In this document: positions 1 to 6,026 of the stretch, one piece after another
How the letters are laid out: every line of letters begins with the position of its first letter
Position numbering within the stretch: position 1 is the first letter of the stretch
Assembly: GCA_934869045.1 (NCBI GenBank)
Contig: CAKXAF010000017.1
Coordinates: 2,461-13,320 of the forward strand
Reading direction: 5' to 3'
DNA from: an uncultured Nitrososphaerota archaeon
GTDB taxonomy: Bacteria; Bacillota; Clostridia; Oscillospirales; Ruminococcaceae
Length of the DNA stretch: 10,860 bases
Program-made: the position numbers and the translations under genes
The notes under the pieces: generated by a model
Told to the model about the DNA's origin: nothing
Databases searched by the model: none
The model's input: only the letters and a program-made list of their open reading frames with translations

Positions 1-167
1 GTGTTGACCTTCGTAACCTTGACGCCGAAGATCTCTTCGACAGCCTTGGCAATTTCCACTTTGGTGGAATCCTTGGCAACCTTAAAGGTGTACCGTTTTT
101 CCGGCACGCCGTAGAGGGACTTCTCAGAGATGACGGGGGCGATCACGATATCGTGCGCAAGTTTCAT
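1..167 (-). CDS. rplW: 50S ribosomal protein L23, N-terminal part (runs off the window)
   Basis: The first 55 codons of ribosomal protein L23, which sits near the exit of the peptide tunnel on the large subunit. The reading frame begins MKLAHDIVIAPVISEKSLYG and continues with a YTFKVAKDSTKVEIAKAVE-like stretch; the ISEKS and F.V...A.K..I..AVE pattern is typical of bacterial L23. The gene is cut by the left edge of the window, so its end is not seen. Its ATG shares one base with the TAA stop of rplD (TAATG), which points to translational coupling within the S10 operon. Identity is supported both by sequence and by its standard place after rplD. Confidence 0.95.
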   Translation of the reverse strand, partial: MKLAHDIVIAPVISEKSLYGVPEKRYTFKVAKDSTKVEIAKAVEEIFGVKVTKVN

Positions 168-790
168 TATGCGTACACCTCCTCGATTTTCGCCACAGCG
201 TCCTTCACGACAATGAATTTGCCGCAGTTGAGGACGTCGTAGACGTTGAGCGTGTTGACGGAAGCGGTCTTCACGCCGGGGATGTTGGCGAAGCTCTTGA
301 GAACTTTCTCATCCGCGCTGTCCAAAACGACCAGGGCTTTCTTCTCAACGCCGAGAGCTTTGAGCATCGCAGCCATGGTCTTGGTCTTGAACTCGTCGGA
401 AGCAACTTTCTCAACAACGACCAGGTCGCTGTCCAGAACCTTGGAAGAGAAAGCGGATTTCAGAGCCAAACGCTTGACTTTCTTGTTCATGCCAACGACG
501 TAGTCGCGGGGTTTCGGCCCCAGAGCAACGCCGCCGTGGGTCCACTGAGGAGCGCGGGTAGAGCCCTGGCGCGCATGGCCGGTGCCCTTCTGTCTCCAGG
601 GTTTACGGCCGCCGCCGCTCACCTCGGTACGGGTCAGGGTGGACTGGGTGCCCTGACGCTGGTTGGCCAGGTAGGAGACAACCGCCAGGTGCATGGCTGC
701 CTTGTTGGGCTCTACGCCGAACACGGTCTCGGAAAGCTCGATCTCAGAAACAGCCTTTCCAGCCATATCAAATACAGAAACCTTAGGCAT
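167..790 (-). CDS. rplD: 50S ribosomal protein L4
   Basis: Ribosomal protein L4, 207 residues, a normal length for the family. L4 binds 23S rRNA early in assembly and sends a long loop into the wall of the peptide exit tunnel. That loop is visible at about residues 58-97, with KPWRQKGTGHARQGS followed by PQWTHGGVALGPKPRDY; many bacteria have Arg where this protein has His72. The C-terminal half is the globular domain (VVVEK, ALVVLDSAD, VYDVL). The ATG is preceded by GGAAGGAGGAATACCA, an ideal ribosome binding site, 17 nt after the rplC stop. In E. coli, L4 also represses its own operon by causing premature termination in the S10 leader; whether it does so here is open, but a terminator does lie ahead of rpsJ in this window. 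Confidence 0.97.
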   Translation of the reverse strand: MPKVSVFDMAGKAVSEIELSETVFGVEPNKAAMHLAVVSYLANQRQGTQSTLTRTEVSGGGRKPWRQKGTGHARQGSTRAPQWTHGGVALGPKPRDYVVGMNKKVKRLALKSAFSSKVLDSDLVVVEKVASDEFKTKTMAAMLKALGVEKKALVVLDSADEKVLKSFANIPGVKTASVNTLNVYDVLNCGKFIVVKDAVAKIEEVYA

Positions 791-807
791 TGGTATTCCT
801 CCTTCCT

Positions 808-1440
808 TTATGCCTTCTTGCTGTCGGTGATAACCACCAGGCCGCCTTTGGGGCCGGGGATCGCGCCTTTAACAGCAATCAGATTGTTTTCGACGTCAAC
901 TTTGACCACTTCCAGATTCTGGACAGTGACCTGCTCGGCGCCCATATGGCCGGCCATGCCCTTGCCCTTGAAGATCCGGGACGGGTCGGAGATGGCGCCC
1001 ATGGAGCCGGGCTGGCGGCCGACAGGGCCGGTGCCGTGGGTGTGGCGCAGGGTTTTCTGGTGGTGACGCTTGATGGCGCCCTGATAACCTTTACCCTTGC
1101 TCACGCCGCAGACATCGATCGCATCGCCGCACGCGAACATATCGGCTTTGATGATATCACCAATGTTGTAGGAAGAGCAGTCATCGAACCGGAATTCCCG
1201 GAGAGACTTCTTCGGAGCAACATCCGCTTTGTCAAAATGACCTTTCTGGGGCTTGTTGACCTTGTTGGCCTTCGCGTCGCCGTAGCCCATCTGGACTGCT
1301 TCGTAGCCGTCGTTCTGCGCCGTCTTCTTCTGCACGATGGTGCAGGGGCCGGCTTCGACAACGGTCACCGGAACGACTTTTCCGGTTTCGTCGAAAATCT
1401 GGGTCATGCCGATTTTCTTGCCGATGATACCTTTTTTCAT
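808..1440 (-). CDS. rplC: 50S ribosomal protein L3
   Basis: Ribosomal protein L3, 210 residues, full length. L3 is one of the first proteins to bind 23S rRNA and extends a loop toward the peptidyl transferase centre. The N-terminus KKGIIGKKIGMTQIFDETG is diagnostic. The extended central loop is seen at about residues 112-170: VSKGKGYQGAIKRH, then GRQPGSMGAISDPSRIFKGK and MAGHMG. The start is fixed by TATAGGAGG a few bases upstream. It is the second gene of the S10 operon, separated from rpsJ by an unusually long and structured 114-nt spacer, and followed after 17 nt by rplD. Confidence 0.97.
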   Translation of the reverse strand: MKKGIIGKKIGMTQIFDETGKVVPVTVVEAGPCTIVQKKTAQNDGYEAVQMGYGDAKANKVNKPQKGHFDKADVAPKKSLREFRFDDCSSYNIGDIIKADMFACGDAIDVCGVSKGKGYQGAIKRHHQKTLRHTHGTGPVGRQPGSMGAISDPSRIFKGKGMAGHMGAEQVTVQNLEVVKVDVENNLIAVKGAIPGPKGGLVVITDSKKA

Positions 1441-1554
1441 CTTTCTTTCCTCCTATAAGGCTATTGGTTGGCATTCCACCAACTTGACCTCCCGGACGCG
1501 GATCCCGCTTCCGGATGCGAGGCGTTCGGTCCGCACCTTGCGGAGCCGTCGGGA
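1441..1554 (-). other. Structured spacer between rpsJ and rplC
   Basis: A 114-nt stretch with no ORF between two ribosomal genes. Three inverted repeats are visible in it: 1527-1548 (CGG-t-CCGC, loop ACCTT, GCGG-ag-CCG), 1497-1519 (CGC-gg-ATCC, loop of 7, GGAT-GCG) and 1467-1483 (GTTGG, loop of 7, CCAAC). None is followed by a U-tract on the minus strand, so they do not look like terminators. They may be RNA folding or processing elements in the S10 operon transcript. The ribosome binding site of rplC lies at its downstream end. Confidence 0.5.
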
Positions 1555-1866
1555 TTACAGGTTGATCTCGATTTCAACGCCGGCGGGGAGCTCAAGGCCC
1601 TGCAGCGCTTCGACGGTCTTTGCGGAAGGCCGCTGCACGTCGATCAGACGCTTATGGGTTCTCATCTCAAACTGTTCCCGGCTGTCCTTATATTTGTGCA
1701 CAGCGCGGAGAATGGTCACGACTTCCTTTTCAGTGGGCAGCGGGATGGGGCCTGCAACCCTGGCGCCCGTGCGCTTTGCCGTCTCAACAATTTTGCCAGC
1801 GGCGGCATCCACCAAATTGTGATCGTACCCTTTCAATCTGATTCTGAGCTTTTCTTTGACTGCCAC
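1555..1866 (-). CDS. rpsJ: 30S ribosomal protein S10, first gene of the S10 operon
   Basis: Ribosomal protein S10 (NusE), 103 residues, the normal bacterial length. It is a small-subunit head protein that also joins NusB in antitermination complexes. Typical segments are KLRIRLKGYDHNLVDAA, GARVAGPIPLPTEKEVVTILR (the extended hairpin loop, roughly residues 35-55), REQFEMRTHKRLIDV and LPAGVEIEI. The start codon is GTG, placed 9 nt after an AAGGAGG site. An ATG at 1873-1871 lies closer to that site but is out of frame and leads nowhere, so GTG is the supported start. No clear promoter lies between the terminator-like hairpin at 1944-1974 and this gene. Confidence 0.96.
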   Translation of the reverse strand: MAVKEKLRIRLKGYDHNLVDAAAGKIVETAKRTGARVAGPIPLPTEKEVVTILRAVHKYKDSREQFEMRTHKRLIDVQRPSAKTVEALQGLELPAGVEIEINL

Positions 1867-1943
1867 TCGTCATCGCCTCCTTGAAAATTTTGGGGACAAG
1901 ACCAAAGAAGGAACACGTTTCCGTGTGTTTCGCGTCCAAACAT

Positions 1944-1974
1944 AAAAAAGCCGGAAAAACGCGCGTTTTTCCGG
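1944..1974 (-). terminator. Intrinsic terminator or attenuator ahead of rpsJ
   Basis: A perfect 24-base palindrome (1951-1974) folds as CCGGAAAAAC, loop GCGC, GTTTTTCCGG. Read on the minus strand it is followed by CTTTTTTA, a good U-tract. On the plus strand no U-tract follows, so it works in the direction of rpsJ. It ends 37 nt after the Cys-rich ORF stop and lies 78 nt before the rpsJ start. It could end a small upstream transcript, or it could be a conditional stop in the S10 leader. Confidence 0.8.
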
Positions 1975-1989
1975 GATGTCTGAATCACA

Positions 1990-2019
1990 CGTATACCACC
2001 GCCGTCACTTTTTAGTCAA
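1990..2019 (-). promoter_or_regulatory. Weak promoter candidate ahead of rpsJ
   Basis: TTGACT at 2019-2014 and TATACG at 1995-1990 are separated by 18 bp, with a TGG just upstream of the -10 that resembles an extended -10. The -35 matches five of six consensus bases, the -10 four of six. A start from here would fall almost at the foot of the terminator hairpin, which makes its use doubtful. Confidence 0.25.
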
Positions 2020-2200
2020 AGCATACGGGTATGGGGCACTTGCCGCCTGAACAGGCGCAGTTTGCCTGGAGCCGCCCGCAGTCCTCCGCCAAAGCGCAAA
2101 ACGCCGGGGTATTCCCATCGTATTCATCTTTTGTCGCCCGGTTTAAAATCGGACATACTCGGCGAAAATTCCCTGCTCTGGGAGCCTGTCCAAACCTCAC
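2012..2200 (-). CDS. Possible small cysteine-rich protein, unknown function
   Basis: An ORF of 62 codons from a GTG start. The second half carries seven cysteines: one at residue 16, then a run ending FCALAEDCGRLQANCACSGG and KCPIPVCFD. The arrangement (C-X18-C-X5-C-X6-C-X-C-X4-C-X4-C) is what one expects of a small metal-binding or disulfide-rich protein, and it is hard to dismiss as chance. Against it: no convincing ribosome binding site precedes the GTG, and an alternative upstream frame (ATG 2258, 44 codons) overlaps its beginning. It lies neatly between a strong promoter and a terminator. The N-terminal 15 residues may not be real. I do not recognise the family and assign no function. 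Confidence 0.4.
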   Translation of the reverse strand: MRFGQAPRAGNFRRVCPILNRATKDEYDGNTPAFCALAEDCGRLQANCACSGGKCPIPVCFD

Positions 2201-2287
2201 GGCCGGAAAGCTCTTGGTAACCGGATGTTCCGGAACCGGCAGCCACCTCTCGCTTCATCGCATATCTGTCGCAGTCACGCAAGGATT

Positions 2288-2316
2288 ATTATACAATGGC
2301 CTGGCTCGTTTGGCAA
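2288..2316 (-). promoter_or_regulatory. Strong sigma-A-type promoter downstream of rlmA
   Basis: TTGCCA (2316-2311), a spacer of exactly 17 bp, and a perfect TATAAT (2293-2288), read on the minus strand. The expected transcription start is near 2281. It lies 45 nt beyond the rlmA stop in AT-rich sequence and points at the Cys-rich ORF and the S10 operon. It is the best promoter between the two operons. Confidence 0.8.
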
Positions 2317-2360
2317 GAGCTTTTCGATATTATATTATGAATATTGTGTAAATTTTTCAG

Positions 2361-3185
2361 CTATTCGGACTTTCGGTACACCAATACCTCAAAAGAGATC
2401 CGGGTCTCCAGGTGTTCCAGATTTTGAAGCCGCGCATCGGTATCCACGCCGCTTTTATAATAGTAAGGCGTCATGGCAAAAAGATTGCGGATATCCTCGC
2501 CGCAGGGCAGGAATATCCGCCCCTCCACCGGGACGCTCTCCAAAAAGCGGAAGCCCTCCAGTGCATAATCCCGGACCTCGTTTTCGTAGGGCTGCTCGTA
2601 AAGCGCCTCTTTCAGCTCCCAAAGGTGAAGCCTTCCCGGAATCCCCATGATAAACAGCCCTTCCGGTTTAAGCACCCTCCGGTACTCCTCCCCGCAGTAG
2701 GGTGAAAACAGGCTGACCACCGCATCGCAGCTTTCTGCCGCCAGTGGCAGCCGGTATACGCTGGCCGCCGCGCATCGGACGCCCCGGCAGCGTCGGGCGC
2801 ACTTGTCCGCGGCGAATTTGGAAATATCCACCGCTGCGATATCGGGCTTTTGGGGGGCCAGCGCCTCCGCCAGAGCCTCGGTATAATACCCTTCGCCGCA
2901 CCCGGCGTCCAACAGCATCGGCTCCGCCTTTCCCGCCAGATACCGTGCAGCTGTTCCAGACACCGCCTGGGCAAAGGGCGCGTAATACCCCTTTTCCAGA
3001 AAATCCCGCCGGGCGCCGACCATCAGCTTGTTGTCCCCCGGGATTTTCGCGTGCTTTCCGTTCGGGGGGATCAGATTGACATACCCGCTGCGGGCCCTGT
3101 CAAAGGAATGTCCTTTTCCGCAGCGCAGCCCGCTTCTGGAATCCTCCAGTATCCCGCCGCAGACCGGGCATAGAAACGGCGTCAT
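2361..3185 (-). CDS. rlmA: 23S rRNA (guanine-N1-)-methyltransferase of the RlmA family
   Basis: A SAM-dependent methyltransferase of 274 residues, close to E. coli RlmA (269). Family members methylate N1 of a guanine in helix 35 of 23S rRNA: G745 in Gram-negatives, G748 for the TlrB/RlmAII type of Gram-positives. The N-terminal zinc finger is intact (Cys6, Cys9, Cys22, His26 in CPVC and CGKGH), followed by the family signature SGYVNLIP and PGDNKLMVGARRDFL. The SAM-binding motif I is DAGCGEGYYT at 93-102, and motif II is AAVDISK. An upstream ATG at 3278 would overlap aroE by 92 nt; the start at 3185 is preceded by CAGGAGGGATGAA and lies 1 nt after the aroE stop. The gene is the last of the aromatic operon. 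Which guanine it modifies cannot be told from this sequence alone. Confidence 0.9.
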   Translation of the reverse strand: MTPFLCPVCGGILEDSRSGLRCGKGHSFDRARSGYVNLIPPNGKHAKIPGDNKLMVGARRDFLEKGYYAPFAQAVSGTAARYLAGKAEPMLLDAGCGEGYYTEALAEALAPQKPDIAAVDISKFAADKCARRCRGVRCAAASVYRLPLAAESCDAVVSLFSPYCGEEYRRVLKPEGLFIMGIPGRLHLWELKEALYEQPYENEVRDYALEGFRFLESVPVEGRIFLPCGEDIRNLFAMTPYYYKSGVDTDARLQNLEHLETRISFEVLVYRKSE

Positions 3186-3186
3186 T

Positions 3187-4029
3187 TCATCCCTCCTGTC
3201 CCAGAGCCTTCCGGACCTCTCCAACCAGATAGGTTCCCATGGCATCCCGGTCGAAGGTGCGGCCGGAAAAAATTTCAAAGGCGTAAATCGCCTGATAGAT
3301 CAGCATATTCAACCCGTTGCAGCAGCGCAGCCCCCGCCGCTCGCATTCCCGAAGCAGCGACGTCCGGGCGGGCTTGTAGACGATGTCGCAGACCGTGGCG
3401 GCCGTCCCGTCCAAAAAGGAAAAGTCCGCAAAATCCTCTGCAATGCCGCTCATCCCCAAAGGCGTGGCGTTGAGGATAATGTCGCTCACTTCCCCGCAGG
3501 TTTCTGCGGAAAGCCCGGAAAACGGCTGGAGCCGGACTCTGGAATCGCCAGCCAGCCCCCCGGCCTTTTCCGGATGGCGGCAGAACACCGTCACCGACCG
3601 CGCTCCCATTTCCAGCGCCTTGCTGCAGATGGAAAGCGCCGCGCCCCCAGCACCCAACAGGCTCACCCGGGATCCCTGAAAAGAAGCTCCCAGCAGCCGC
3701 AGGGCGGAGACAATGCCGTTTCCATCCGTATTGAATCCGGAAAGCTTCCCCTCTGACACCCGGACCGTGTTTACCGCCCCGCATCCGGCGGCATAGGTAT
3801 CCACCCCGTCCAGATACGACAGGAGCCGGCTTTTGTGGGGAATGGTGATGTTAAAGCCATCCAGTTCCTTCCGGGCGTAGCGGACAAACTCCTCCACCTC
3901 TCCGGCGCGGACATGATGGGCCCGGTATTCCCCCTTCACGCCCAGGCGCTCCATCATCCTCCCCTGGATCAGCGGCGAAAGGGTGTGCGCAATTGGGTCG
4001 CCGATTACGGCAAGCCGCAGTTCCATCAT
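3187..4029 (-). CDS. aroE: Shikimate dehydrogenase
   Basis: Reduces 3-dehydroshikimate to shikimate with NADPH, the fourth step of the shikimate pathway. It has 280 residues, the usual length. The substrate domain shows HTLSP (15-19), NITIPHK (60-66) with the catalytic Lys66, and GFNTDGNG (98-105) with the catalytic Asp102. The Rossmann domain carries LGAGGA (125-130), NATPLGM (187-193) and DIVYKP. The usual NRT cofactor motif after the second strand reads CRH (150-152); the Arg is kept but the Asn is not. The ATG overlaps the aroK stop by four bases (ATGA), and a second ATG follows directly, so the start could be one codon later. AAGGAG lies upstream within the end of aroK. Confidence 0.95.
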   Translation of the reverse strand: MMELRLAVIGDPIAHTLSPLIQGRMMERLGVKGEYRAHHVRAGEVEEFVRYARKELDGFNITIPHKSRLLSYLDGVDTYAAGCGAVNTVRVSEGKLSGFNTDGNGIVSALRLLGASFQGSRVSLLGAGGAALSICSKALEMGARSVTVFCRHPEKAGGLAGDSRVRLQPFSGLSAETCGEVSDIILNATPLGMSGIAEDFADFSFLDGTAATVCDIVYKPARTSLLRECERRGLRCCNGLNMLIYQAIYAFEIFSGRTFDRDAMGTYLVGEVRKALGQEG

Positions 4030-4532
4030 TCCTCTTCTCCTTCCAGCAGCAGTAAAATCGCCGCTGCTACCCTATCTGGGGCATCGTGGCTTCCAGCGGT
4101 GATTTCCGCATAACGGCGGTATAACCCGATCCTCTGGTCATAGAGAATCCGTACCCGGTTCAAATCCCTTCCGATCAGCGGCCGTCCGGACAAATCGGAG
4201 CCGCAGATTTCCTCCACGCTCCGATCCAAAAAAATGATCGTGCCAGAAACTGCCAGCGCTTCCATGTTCTCCTCCCGCAGGATAATCCCGCCGCCGGTGG
4301 CGATCACCTGCCCGGCTCCAGCCGCAGCGTCCCGGGCGCATGCAGTCTCCATCCGGCGGAAAACCTCCTCGCCGTCCTCTGCGAAAATCGCGGGAATGGG
4401 CTTTCCGGCGGCCCGCTGGATGGCCTCGTCCAGATCCAGAAAGGTCATTCCCAGCCGCGCCGCCAGAATCCGTCCCACCGAGGTTTTCCCGCTTCCGGGC
4501 ATCCCAATGAGCACCAGATTTGCCTTGTTCAT
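4026..4532 (-). CDS. aroK: Shikimate kinase
   Basis: Phosphorylates shikimate at the 3-hydroxyl with ATP, step five of the pathway. It has 168 residues, a standard length. The Walker A loop is GMPGSGKTS (10-18). FLDLDEAI holds Asp33 and Asp35, for magnesium and shikimate. FRRMET with Arg59, the TGGG motif (79-82), the lid Arg117 in SGRPLIG and Arg139 in YRRYAEI complete the set of active-site residues. The open frame extends 51 codons upstream, but that part lies over pheA and has no kinase homology; the start at 4532 begins MNKANLVLIG and overlaps the pheA stop as ATGA. Both ends overlap neighbours by four bases, so pheA, aroK and aroE are probably translationally coupled. Confidence 0.95.
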   Translation of the reverse strand: MNKANLVLIGMPGSGKTSVGRILAARLGMTFLDLDEAIQRAAGKPIPAIFAEDGEEVFRRMETACARDAAAGAGQVIATGGGIILREENMEALAVSGTIIFLDRSVEEICGSDLSGRPLIGRDLNRVRILYDQRIGLYRRYAEITAGSHDAPDRVAAAILLLLEGEEE

Positions 4533-5374
4533 TCCGCCGCCTCCTCTTCCCCGCCTGCCGGCCGGTGGCGGTAGCAGCCCAGGATTCGCAGCGTCTGGGT
4601 GTGCCTGCCCATTTCCTCGAAAAGCCCGGTCAGCTCTGCCAGAGGCTTTCCGGTGACAAAATCCACAAAGAACAGATACTCCCAATTCCGGGCGGCAATG
4701 GGCCGGGATTCAATTTTGACCAGATTCATCCTCCCGCGGCCCAAAACCTCCAGCACCCCACAGAGGCTCCCCACCACATGGGGCAGGGTAAAGGCCACCG
4801 ACACCTTGTCGCTGTCCGGTTCGTAGGCCTCCTCCCGCGCCACGACGACAAACCGGGTGAAGTTCTCGCTTTTGAAATTGGTTCGTTCCACCAGCACCTG
4901 AAGCCCATAGCACTGGGCGGCCCGGCGGCTGGCGATGGCTGCCAAGTGGAAATCCGGGCACTCTGCCGTCATCTTGGCCGCTGCCGCCGTGTTATATACC
5001 GGGCGGCAGCTCCATTCCGGATGTCCGGCCAGAAATTCCATAGACTGGGAGAGGCCCTGCTCGTGGGAAATGACCTCCCGAATATCCCCCAGCGACGCGC
5101 CGGGCCGGGCCAGGAGGCAGTGGTTGACCCGGACGTACTGTTCCCCCACGATGGAAAACCCGTATTGCCCCAGCAGGTCGTAAACCGCCGAAATCGCGCC
5201 GGTGGAGCTGTTCTCAATGGGCAGCACCGCCCGGTCCGCCTCGCCGTCTCGCAGCCGGTCAAAGGCATTCTGAAAGGAAGATGCCGTGACCAGCGCCGCA
5301 TCCTCCCCGAAATAGAGCAGCGCCGCTTCTTCCGCATAGGAACCGGGGACGCCGCAGTAAACTGCCGTCAGCAT
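4529..5374 (-). CDS. pheA: Prephenate dehydratase (monofunctional, with ACT domain)
   Basis: Converts prephenate to phenylpyruvate, the committed step to phenylalanine. It has 281 residues, with no fused chorismate mutase domain. The catalytic part spans about residues 1-185: PGSYAEEA, LPIENSSTG (51-59), SHEQGLSQ (103-110), YNTAAAAK (127-134) and NFTRF (171-175), the last containing the catalytic Thr-Arg-Phe. The C-terminal ACT domain (about 190-270) has GSL at the usual GAL position and the ESRP motif at 222-225, residues that bind phenylalanine in known family members, so allosteric inhibition by Phe is likely. The start overlaps the end of the GNAT gene by seven bases, with a G-rich AGGGGG-type site before it. 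Confidence 0.95.
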   Translation of the reverse strand: MLTAVYCGVPGSYAEEAALLYFGEDAALVTASSFQNAFDRLRDGEADRAVLPIENSSTGAISAVYDLLGQYGFSIVGEQYVRVNHCLLARPGASLGDIREVISHEQGLSQSMEFLAGHPEWSCRPVYNTAAAAKMTAECPDFHLAAIASRRAAQCYGLQVLVERTNFKSENFTRFVVVAREEAYEPDSDKVSVAFTLPHVVGSLCGVLEVLGRGRMNLVKIESRPIAARNWEYLFFVDFVTGKPLAELTGLFEEMGRHTQTLRILGCYRHRPAGGEEEAAE

Positions 5375-5925
5375 CCCCCTACCCCCCTCTGAGCCTGGTA
5401 TTCCTCTGCCGTCAGGGAGTAGCAGACCTCGTCCAGCAGCGCCCCGTCATAGCGGGTCCCGGCTCTCCGCAGGATTCCCTCATACCGGAAACCGCACTTT
5501 TCGACAACCCGCCGGGAGCGGTTGTTAAACGGATAGTGAAAAACCGAAATCAGGGCAAGGCCCTCCTCCTCAAAGGCATACCGGAGCGCCTCCCCCGCGG
5601 CCTCGGTCATCAACCCCCGGCCCCAGGCTGCCCGGGCCAGCACGTAGCCCAGCATCTTCACACCAGGTACGCCGGGACGCATCCGGTCCGGGTGCAGACC
5701 CACCGATCCGATGACCCGTCCAGTCTCCCGGTCCTCCACCGCCCAGATCTCCGTGGAGCCAAGGAACATTTCGTTTAAAATCTGCCGGCTCTCCTCCAGG
5801 CTCTCATGGGGCTTCCAGCCCGCAGCCGGTCCCACCTCCGGGTCCGCCGCGTATTCATATAAATCCTCCAGATCATCCTCTGTCCAGTCCCGCAGGATGA
5901 GCCGGGGCGTTTCCAGGCGTTTCAT
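5368..5925 (-). CDS. GNAT-family N-acetyltransferase (RimJ/RimL-like)
   Basis: A 185-residue acetyltransferase of the Acetyltransf_3 type, which moves an acetyl group from acetyl-CoA to an amine such as a protein N-terminus, an amino acid or a drug; the substrate cannot be predicted. It opens with the family's ETPRLILRDWTEDD. The acetyl-CoA loop is AAWGRGLMTEAA (99-110), and the NNRSRRVVEKCGF stretch (134-146) is the usual C-terminal motif. An ATG 10 codons upstream (5955) lies inside the -10 of a candidate promoter and has no binding site; the chosen start has AAGGGAG seven bases ahead. The gene sits between aroC and pheA and overlaps pheA by seven bases. Nothing in the sequence ties it to aromatic synthesis except this position. 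Confidence 0.9.
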   Translation of the reverse strand: MKRLETPRLILRDWTEDDLEDLYEYAADPEVGPAAGWKPHESLEESRQILNEMFLGSTEIWAVEDRETGRVIGSVGLHPDRMRPGVPGVKMLGYVLARAAWGRGLMTEAAGEALRYAFEEEGLALISVFHYPFNNRSRRVVEKCGFRYEGILRRAGTRYDGALLDEVCYSLTAEEYQAQRGVGGC

Positions 5926-5953
5926 CACACCGCTCCCTTCGCTCTTTTGGTTC

Positions 5954-5983
5954 ATTGTAGCACAAAACCGCCGCCCAGCGCAA
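5954..5983 (-). promoter_or_regulatory. Candidate internal promoter after aroC
   Basis: TTGCGC (5983-5978), an 18-bp spacer and TACAAT (5959-5954) on the minus strand. It lies in the only sizeable gap inside the aromatic cluster (5926-6026) and would serve the GNAT gene, pheA, aroK, aroE and rlmA independently of the attenuated main promoter. The -10 matches five of six bases, the -35 four of six. Confidence 0.45.
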
Positions 5984-6026
5984 GGCTCCGGCGACGGAAT
6001 CCCGCGCTCCCGCCAAAATTTCTCCG

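Larger units (their letters stand above)
1867..2360 (-). other. 494-nt gap between rlmA and rpsJ, likely S10 operon leader or small independent unit
   Basis: This stretch holds, in transcription order, an AT-rich zone after rlmA, a strong promoter (2316-2288), a possible small Cys-rich ORF, a weaker promoter-like pair (2019-1990) and an intrinsic terminator (1974-1944). Just before rpsJ there is a small hairpin, ACACG-GAAA-CGTGT, with a GNRA loop in minus-strand reading. Other short stems are CGCC-TGTTCA-GGCG at about 2056-2043 and CATAC-CC-GTATG at about 2033-2022. I see no tRNA, no T-box consensus and no match I can name to a known structured RNA. No terminator for the aromatic operon is visible directly after rlmA. 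Confidence 0.6.

Noticed and set aside
790..1458. 222-codon plus-strand frame opposite rplC, and similar frames opposite pheA and aroC
   Set aside because: Shadows of conserved genes; no binding sites and no recognisable domains.
1871..1890. ATG at 1873 as the rpsJ start
   Set aside because: It is out of frame with S10 and only 2 nt from the ribosome binding site; the GTG at 1866 is in frame with proper spacing.
1867..2290. Known structured RNA (6S, tmRNA, SRP RNA, RNase P RNA) between rlmA and rpsJ
   Set aside because: None of the conserved sequence blocks of these RNAs could be found by eye on either strand.
3186..3278. 31-codon extension of rlmA
   Set aside because: It lies within aroE; the zinc-finger N-terminus begins naturally at 3185 with a good RBS.
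4533..4685. 51-codon N-terminal extension of shikimate kinase
   Set aside because: It overlaps the coding part of pheA and has no kinase homology; the ATGA overlap at 4532 gives the normal family N-terminus.
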